DNA of 11,224 bases from Sulfurimonas sp. GTDB taxonomy: Bacteria > Campylobacterota > Campylobacteria > Campylobacterales > Sulfurimonadaceae. The translations under genes and the position numbers were made by a program. Shown here piece after piece: positions 6,209 through 11,224 of this stretch (its first letter is position 1; each line of letters starts with the position of its first letter). The stretch covers positions 1-11,224 of the forward strand of contig WFPU01000223.1 of assembly GCA_015487435.1 (NCBI GenBank), in the 5' to 3' direction. The notes under the pieces are model-generated. The model was not told where the DNA came from. It saw only the letters and a program-made list of their open reading frames with translations, and made no database searches.

Positions 6209-6288
6209 ACCCTAAATCAAGTTTAGGGTGACGCTGACTCCGTCATTCTGGACTGCATTAAAGGGTATTTCCTACAGGCATCCAGAAT
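6209..6288. repeat. Composite palindromic intergenic element
   Basis: Three adjoining inverted repeats lie between two convergent genes. ACCCTAAA (6209-6216) pairs with TTTAGGGT (6222-6229) around a five-base loop. TGACG (6229-6233) pairs with CGTCA (6241-6245). ATTCTGGA with TGC (6245-6256) pairs with GCA-TCCAGAAT (6278-6288), with one bulged C. The units share edge bases, so the 80 bases are almost wholly palindromic and richer in G+C than the flanks. The style resembles dispersed palindromic intergenic repeats of many bacteria (REP/MITE-like units ending in GTCA...), but only one copy is in this window, so repetition is an inference. On the minus strand the first hairpin is followed by CTTTTATAATT and could act as a back-up terminator for the efflux operon. 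Confidence 0.6.
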
Positions 6289-6312
6289 CTAATAGCTAAT
6301 TGTGTAGTAAAT

Positions 6313-6347
6313 ACAATAAAAATATCTCACATTTTTTAGATGTGAGA
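6313..6347 (-). terminator. Rho-independent terminator of the RND efflux operon
   Basis: On the minus strand, eight bases after the stop of the RND C-terminal half, TCTCACAT (6347-6340) pairs perfectly with ATGTGAGA (6332-6325) around a seven-base loop. The U-rich tail is TATTTTTATTGT (6324-6313). Position, stem and tail all fit an intrinsic terminator ending the efflux transcript. Confidence 0.75.
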
Positions 6348-6355
6348 ATAAATTG

Positions 6356-8068
6356 TTATGGTTCATAAATCGATGTAGATTTTTTCTCGATAAAATTAAA
6401 ATGTTTTTCCAAATCTGATTGAAAAAGTAAAACAGGGACTATTACTAATGATGCTACAACCGCTGCAATAGTTCCAAATATAAGTGAAACTCCAAGACCA
6501 CCAAATACAGCATCTCCTGCAAGAAGTGTGGAAGCTAAAATGATAGCTGCTGCTGTTAAAAAAATAGGTTTTGCTCTAGTTGCGGTTGCATAAGCGATAG
6601 CATCAACCTTATGCATCCCTTTATCTTTCATAAGTGAGCGTGTAAAATCTATGAGTAATAAAGAGTTACGAGAACTAATTCCAATAAGGGCAATAAATCC
6701 AATCAAAGATGTTGCAGTTAAAAAGAATGTATCGGTTGTAAACATATCCATTATCCAATGACCAACAATAACACCAATAATTGATAGGAATGAGCTTAAA
6801 AGTATGATACCACTTAGAGTATAACTTTTATAATAAATTACCATTAGTAAAAAGATAAGAACCAGTGCTGCGATAAATGCTGCTCCAAGTTCAACAAAAG
6901 TATCAAGAGTAACCTCCATCTCCCCATCCCAAATTATTTTATAAATTTCGTTAGTTTTTTTATCAGTTAATTGAAGATTAAACATACCAATTTTTTCTAT
7001 CTCATAACTATCTTTAAATGTGTCAAGTATTGTATTTCTAGCTTCCATAAGTGGATAGACTTGAGATACCATGTCAGTTTCAGCCATTACATTTGTCATT
7101 TGATGTAAATTTTTATTCATAATTAAAGGATTTGATTTTTTTGGCACAATAGTTACAAGTTCTGTAATTGGTGTCATCATTCCCATTTTATTCATTAGCT
7201 TTAAAGATGATAATTTTATCTTTATAGATGTGATATCTTTAGATGTAAATTTTTTTGATTCTTTTGATAATGAAAGATAGATTGGTAATTGATCATTATA
7301 GAGATCTGAATTTTTAACAGCTATTTGCATACCCTCAAATGCTAGGTAAAGTACATCATTTAATTGTTTTATATTTACCCCTGAGCGAGAAACTTTGTCT
7401 GAATTAACGATAATCTCATAGGTATCGTATATCTCATCTTGCATAATATCTATATCAACTAAGCCATCTGTATTTTTAAATACATTCTCTACTTTTTGAG
7501 CTAAAACCCTTATTCCTTCTGCATTATCTCCATACACTTCAGCAACAATTGCAGCAAGAACAGGAGGACCAGCTGGTGGTTCAACAAAAGATATATTTGT
7601 ATTTGGATAAAGTTTTTCACAACTAGATTGAATCACTGGACGAAGTCTTTGAACCATTATATATGAAGGCTCATCTCTATGATGTTTTGGTGTGATATTT
7701 AAAACTATTTCAGCTACATTTTCGCTATTTTTAAAGTGACTTCCTTTTATAAGTCCTGCAAAATCAAGTGGAGCTCCCATACCTAAAAATACCTCAGTAT
7801 CAATTAAGTTTTTTTCTTTTTGTATCTCATTAACGACACAATTGGTTACTATATTTGTTTGCTCAATTGAACTTCCCTCTGCAAGAGTCACATATATGTT
7901 AAATGTATCGTTGTCTTTACCAGGTAACATTTTTGCCAAAACCATTTTTGATGGAGCAATCATCAATACTGATAAAATAAAAGCTATAAGGGTACCAATA
8001 AGTATAATTCTTCTTCGACTTTGATTTTGAATATTTTTATGTATTATTTTTTCAAATTTTTTAAACAT
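6356..8068 (-). CDS. RND efflux pump, C-terminal half (TM7-TM12)
   Basis: Inner-membrane RND permease corresponding to the second half of an AcrB-type pump, 570 residues. A cytoplasmic amphipathic start (MFKKFEKIIHKN) leads into TM7 (about 20-40). A large periplasmic porter/docking region follows, with the family-typical PPAGPPVLAAIVAEVYG at 164-180. TM8-TM12 lie at about 392-413, 418-440, 450-475, 498-518 and 522-548. In TM10, GISSRNSLLLIDF places R467 where AcrB has the relay Lys 940. It must pair with the preceding gene product to form a 12-helix protomer. Its ATG overlaps the previous stop (TAATG) and has its own ribosome site, AAGGGAG, at six bases. Substrate is unknown. This is a complete half, not a degraded fragment: both ends fall at domain boundaries and the frame is uninterrupted. 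Confidence 0.9.
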   Translation of the reverse strand: MFKKFEKIIHKNIQNQSRRRIILIGTLIAFILSVLMIAPSKMVLAKMLPGKDNDTFNIYVTLAEGSSIEQTNIVTNCVVNEIQKEKNLIDTEVFLGMGAPLDFAGLIKGSHFKNSENVAEIVLNITPKHHRDEPSYIMVQRLRPVIQSSCEKLYPNTNISFVEPPAGPPVLAAIVAEVYGDNAEGIRVLAQKVENVFKNTDGLVDIDIMQDEIYDTYEIIVNSDKVSRSGVNIKQLNDVLYLAFEGMQIAVKNSDLYNDQLPIYLSLSKESKKFTSKDITSIKIKLSSLKLMNKMGMMTPITELVTIVPKKSNPLIMNKNLHQMTNVMAETDMVSQVYPLMEARNTILDTFKDSYEIEKIGMFNLQLTDKKTNEIYKIIWDGEMEVTLDTFVELGAAFIAALVLIFLLMVIYYKSYTLSGIILLSSFLSIIGVIVGHWIMDMFTTDTFFLTATSLIGFIALIGISSRNSLLLIDFTRSLMKDKGMHKVDAIAYATATRAKPIFLTAAAIILASTLLAGDAVFGGLGVSLIFGTIAAVVASLVIVPVLLFQSDLEKHFNFIEKKSTSIYEP

Positions 8069-9660
8069 TACTTACTCCCTTCCTTATTGTGTTTTGGTTT
8101 TTTTAACATTCTAACAGCTAAATAAGGTGTAAAAATATATGCAACAAACAGTGAAGCGATAAGTGATACAGGAACATTTGCAGGGATTGGTTTCATAAAC
8201 TGACCCATCATCTGTCCAACAAAAGCCATAGGTATCATAGTCATGATAATGGCTAGTGTAGCTATATTTGTAGGTGGTCCAATCTCATCAGTTGCTTTAA
8301 TCATCAAATCATCAACACTTTCATCATTGCTTTGGATAGAATGAAAGTGTCTATGGATGTTTTCAATCACAATAATTGCAGCATCAACTAAAAGACCAAG
8401 CGAGAGCAAAAAAGCAAAAAGTGTAATACGATTAATGGTCTGGTCAGTCAGATAAGCAACTGCAAGCGTAATAGCTAAAATGGCTGGAACAGTAAATGTA
8501 ACAATTAGTGATTCCCGCCATCCAAGAACAAGAGCAAGTAAGATAGCAATAATTACAATTGATAAAACAAGGTGGTAAACAAGTTCATTAACAGCCTCGT
8601 TTGCCCTTTGTCCATCATTTCTTGTAATTACATAATTTATTCCATTTTTATTTAAAACTTCTCTATAAGTTTCTAATTCATCCTTAACTGTATTAGCAAT
8701 TACAACTGCATTTGTACCTTGAAGTTTTGATACAGTTAATGTAACTTGATCTCTAAGAGGTGTAAATTTACCATCTTCATCACGTACACTAATTGAAGCT
8801 GATTTAAAATTTTGTATGTCGTAACTTTGTTCAACTTTTGCAACTTGGTTTAAGTAGATTGGTGAACCATTATATTGAGCAACGATTATATTTGCAATAT
8901 CTTTAGAACTCTCAATAGCGTTTTTAACTCCAAACATGATGATTTGGTTGTCTTTTGTACGATTTTTGATTGCTGGAACACTATATGAAAGTGCTTGAAC
9001 TGCTTGAATAATTTGTCCCATCGATAAGTTGTAACCAGAGAGCTTATTTAAATCAACTTCTATATTAAATTGAGTTTTATTTCCACCTTTTAATTCTGTA
9101 ACAGCTACATTAGGCAATCCGTTTATGTGGTGTTGAATCTTTTTAACACTATTATAAAGTTCTGTTTTTGACAACTCCCCACCATTTGAGAAAAAAGCAA
9201 CACTTACTATTGGAATATCTACATCAATATCAAGTGGTTTTATGATCGGATCCATAGCCCCATGAGGAAATATATCTGAGTTTTGCATTATTTTGTCATA
9301 TATTTTTAGATTTGAGTCTTCTTTAGGTTCGCCAATGAAAAAAGCTGCATTAACAATTCCAACATTGTCCATTGCTGTACCATATATGTGTTCAACGCCT
9401 TTAACTTCTTTTAGCTTACGCTCTAGCGGGTTTACTATCACCTTTTGAACTTCCTCTGCACTAGCACCTGGAAGTGCTACTATAACAGTTGAGCCGCTTA
9501 CTACCATCTGAGGATTTTCTTCTCTAGGCATAATCACTAAAGCTAAATATCCAATAGAAAGTAAAAACAGACCAAGTACAATAGTTAGTGGATTTCTCAA
9601 AAATCCTTTTGCTAATTTTCCTGCATAATCTTTAGGTTGATAATTATTTTCTTTGATCAT
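8068..9660 (-). CDS. RND efflux pump, N-terminal half (TM1-TM6)
   Basis: Inner-membrane RND permease corresponding to the first half of an AcrB-type proton-driven pump, 530 residues. After a short cytoplasmic start comes TM1 (about 24-44), then MPREENPQ and VALPGASAEEVQKVIVNPLE, typical of the porter region. TM2-TM6 lie at about 361-382, 386-405, 412-433, 465-485 and 495-518. The chain stops in the cytoplasmic linker (KKPKHNKEGSK) where full pumps run on into TM7. TM4 reads LVD426-A427-AIIVIENIHRH: the first relay Asp is kept but the second, Asp 408 of AcrB, is Ala, as in CusA-type metal pumps. It follows the adaptor gene by ten bases, with a modest AAAGG overlapping that stop, and overlaps the second half by one base. 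Substrate is unknown. Confidence 0.9.
   Translation of the reverse strand: MIKENNYQPKDYAGKLAKGFLRNPLTIVLGLFLLSIGYLALVIMPREENPQMVVSGSTVIVALPGASAEEVQKVIVNPLERKLKEVKGVEHIYGTAMDNVGIVNAAFFIGEPKEDSNLKIYDKIMQNSDIFPHGAMDPIIKPLDIDVDIPIVSVAFFSNGGELSKTELYNSVKKIQHHINGLPNVAVTELKGGNKTQFNIEVDLNKLSGYNLSMGQIIQAVQALSYSVPAIKNRTKDNQIIMFGVKNAIESSKDIANIIVAQYNGSPIYLNQVAKVEQSYDIQNFKSASISVRDEDGKFTPLRDQVTLTVSKLQGTNAVVIANTVKDELETYREVLNKNGINYVITRNDGQRANEAVNELVYHLVLSIVIIAILLALVLGWRESLIVTFTVPAILAITLAVAYLTDQTINRITLFAFLLSLGLLVDAAIIVIENIHRHFHSIQSNDESVDDLMIKATDEIGPPTNIATLAIIMTMIPMAFVGQMMGQFMKPIPANVPVSLIASLFVAYIFTPYLAVRMLKKPKHNKEGSK
8075..8081 (-). promoter_or_regulatory. Internal ribosome binding site at the RND split
   Basis: AAGGGAG on the minus strand lies inside the last codons of the N-terminal half and six bases before the ATG of the C-terminal half. 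It gives that half independent or coupled initiation and argues against the split being a sequencing error. Confidence 0.8.
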
Positions 9661-9670
9661 TATTTAGCCT

Positions 9671-10417
9671 TTAAGGTATATCAATAGTTGCATACATACC
9701 GGGATATATAGATTTACTATTATTTTTAAATGATATTTTTATTTTAAAACTATGTGTCATTGGGTTTGAATTAGGGATAATTGCACTCACTTTTCCAATT
9801 GATTTTAGCTTTAAAGAAGGAATTTTTACAATTACTTTTGTTCCATGTTTAATACGACTTAGATTGTCTTCAGAAATTTCAGCAGCTATTTTTAAATTTG
9901 ATAAATCTGATAAAACTATAGCAGGCATCCCTGGCATTGCCATCTCTCCAACTTTAATGTTTTTAGATACAACTACACCGTCATTTGGTGCTATGATGTT
10001 TAAATACCTGTATTGATTTTTAACTTCTTCAAGTCTAGCTTTAGCCATTATAATCATATCTTGCATATTTTTATTGGCTAGTTCTAACTCTTCTACTTTG
10101 TATTTTGCAACCATATCTTGCTCAAATAGTCTTTTATGACGAATTAGATTTAAATTTATATTATTAGCTTGATTTTGATACATCTGTAGACTTAATTCTG
10201 CTTGTACTTTTGCTGAATCTATCTCTCTTGAATCAATAGTATAAAGTAAATCACCTGCTTTAACCTCATTACCTTCTGAAACTTTTACATCAGTAACAAA
10301 GCCCATAAAACGACTTGTAATCATCTTTTGATTATCAGAAATAACACTACCAGAAAGTGTAAGTGTCTCAGCTATTAGCGTAACTCCGAGTACTAAAAGT
10401 ATTAAAAGTTTTTTCAT
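9671..10417 (-). CDS. Periplasmic adaptor (HlyD/AcrA-type membrane fusion protein), short form
   Basis: Links the RND pump to the outer-membrane channel. The N-terminus is a signal peptide (MKKLLILLVLGVTLIA, cleavage probably after A16). It has no lipobox Cys, so it should be a soluble periplasmic protein rather than a lipoprotein. Residues 31-66 are the first lipoyl half (SRFMGFVTDVKVSEGNEVKAGDLLY). About 67-138 form the alpha-helical hairpin, 139-170 the second lipoyl half (IIAPNDGVVVSKNIKVGE), and 175-248 the beta-barrel domain. The protein ends at YPGMYATIDIP, where most adaptors continue for roughly 70-90 residues into a membrane-proximal domain. At 248 residues it is therefore shorter than usual. 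GGAG lies eleven bases upstream of the ATG. The gene starts three bases after the TolC-like stop and precedes the pump by ten bases. Confidence 0.9.
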   Translation of the reverse strand: MKKLLILLVLGVTLIAETLTLSGSVISDNQKMITSRFMGFVTDVKVSEGNEVKAGDLLYTIDSREIDSAKVQAELSLQMYQNQANNINLNLIRHKRLFEQDMVAKYKVEELELANKNMQDMIIMAKARLEEVKNQYRYLNIIAPNDGVVVSKNIKVGEMAMPGMPAIVLSDLSNLKIAAEISEDNLSRIKHGTKVIVKIPSLKLKSIGKVSAIIPNSNPMTHSFKIKISFKNNSKSIYPGMYATIDIP

Positions 10418-10420
10418 TTT

Positions 10421-11224
10421 TTATTTATCTCCATTTGCTAGTTTTTCTAAAGCGAATATACGCTCATTTCTTTTGTTTTGTGCCTGTTGTAGTTGTAGTA
10501 TTTTTTGAATTTGTTCAGTTTGTTTTATGATTACATCACTCATAGATGAGAGTTTTTCTTTGTAGCGCCCCTCATAGTTTTTATATATTTCATTTGCTAG
10601 ATCTAACTCTTTTTTTAACGATGCTATCTCAGAATCCTGAGTTTCTATCTCTGTTCTTAATTTAGCAATTTGGAGTTTTATACCATGTTTGGCTAGTTGA
10701 ACTTTATATTCAACTTTTAAGTGTTCAATCTTTGCTTCTTGAACTTTATTATAATCAATTCCACCATTAAATAGATTCCATTGAAGTCTAGCTCCAATTG
10801 TATATGCTTTGTGCTTATTTGCATCACCTAAAAAGGAATCATCTGCAGTTGCTATCTCTGCAAATACACCTATCATTGGGTAGTATGCAGATTTTGATAA
10901 ATCTGTCATTGAACGTCTTATCTCCAAACCTGTTGAAGCTTTTTGTATATCTAAATTATTTTCTAATATATCTTCATCACTAATATTTGGCATTGATACT
11001 CCACCTTGTATAATCTCAATAGAGTCTACTTTTTGGTTTAGTAAAAAGCTAATATAATGATAAAGTAATTTTTGATTGTATCTCATTTGAGATACAAGTC
11101 GTTCAACATTTCCTTTTTTTGCTTTAACTTCAAGAAGATCTACTTTTTTTGCGTATCCAACATCTATCATAGTTTTAGTTGTTTTTTCAAGAATTGTAAT
11201 GTTGTTTAATATAATATTTAAATG
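10421..11224 (-). CDS. TolC-family outer membrane efflux protein, 5'-truncated by the window edge
   Basis: Outer-membrane channel of the tripartite efflux system. The 267 visible residues are the C-terminal part of an OEP-domain protein. The frame stays open from the ATG at 11170 through 18 more codons to the right edge, and those codons fit a TolC helix (NNITILEKTTKT leading to MIDVGYAKKVDLLEVKAKKGN). The true start is therefore outside the window and the ATG at 11170 is internal. Visible landmarks are YPMIGVFAEIA (beta strand entry), ARLQWNLFNGG (second strand, typical of the family) and a long helical pair with YKEKLSSMSDVIIKQTEQIQ. No signal peptide can be seen because the N-terminus is missing, about 150 residues by comparison with usual lengths. 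It is the first visible gene of the efflux operon; its promoter is not in the window. Confidence 0.9.
   Translation of the reverse strand, partial: HLNIILNNITILEKTTKTMIDVGYAKKVDLLEVKAKKGNVERLVSQMRYNQKLLYHYISFLLNQKVDSIEIIQGGVSMPNISDEDILENNLDIQKASTGLEIRRSMTDLSKSAYYPMIGVFAEIATADDSFLGDANKHKAYTIGARLQWNLFNGGIDYNKVQEAKIEHLKVEYKVQLAKHGIKLQIAKLRTEIETQDSEIASLKKELDLANEIYKNYEGRYKEKLSSMSDVIIKQTEQIQKILQLQQAQNKRNERIFALEKLANGDK

Noticed and set aside
6209..6229. Intrinsic terminator for the DJ-1 family gene on the plus strand
   Set aside because: The hairpin is good but is followed by GACGCTGACT on plus with no U-tract; it fits better as part of the palindromic element or as a minus-strand terminator.
8055..8075. 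Programmed -1 frameshift joining the two RND halves
   Set aside because: The last codons before the first stop contain no slippery X-XXY-YYZ heptamer, and the second frame has a TAA two codons before its ATG, leaving almost no window for a shift.

Overview
The window is AT-rich chromosomal DNA. It reads most like a free-living Campylobacterota (epsilonproteobacterium) of the Sulfurimonas type. I infer this from the codon use, from tight operons joined by ATGA/TGATG/TAATG junctions, and from promoters that show an extended -10 (TGCTATAAT) with no clear -35. The genus is a judgement from memory, not a search result. No tRNA, rRNA, insertion sequence, CRISPR array or prophage is visible.

Layout, left to right. 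(1) 29-1599, plus strand: an AmgK-like sugar kinase and a MurU-like nucleotidyltransferase overlap by four bases. Together they form the cell-wall sugar salvage module (MurNAc to MurNAc-1-P to UDP-MurNAc). (2) 1596-3859, minus strand: an extended -10 promoter drives a 482-residue membrane protein with a very long coiled coil, translationally coupled to a Cof-type HAD phosphatase. The HAD stop codon overlaps the murU stop codon in the convergent direction. (3) 3930-5045, minus strand: tgt, the tRNA-guanine transglycosylase of queuosine synthesis, with its own promoter. (4) 5200-5409, minus strand: a small 69-residue charged helical protein of unknown function. It is divergent from (5) 5603-6163, plus strand, a DJ-1/YajL family protein. 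(6) 6209-6288: a composite palindromic intergenic element, then a rho-independent terminator at 6313-6347. (7) 6356 to the right edge, minus strand: a tripartite RND efflux operon in the order TolC-like outer-membrane factor (running off the window), periplasmic adaptor, RND N-terminal half, RND C-terminal half.

The most unusual part is the efflux operon. The RND pump, normally one chain of about 1,000 residues, is encoded as two proteins (530 and 570 residues) that meet exactly at the cytoplasmic linker between TM6 and TM7. The junction is a TAATG with a strong ribosome binding site of its own. The TM4 relay has Asp-Ala instead of Asp-Asp, TM10 has Arg where AcrB has Lys, and the adaptor ends right after its beta-barrel domain. 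No gene here reveals the substrate. I see no clearly novel defence or mobile system in the window.
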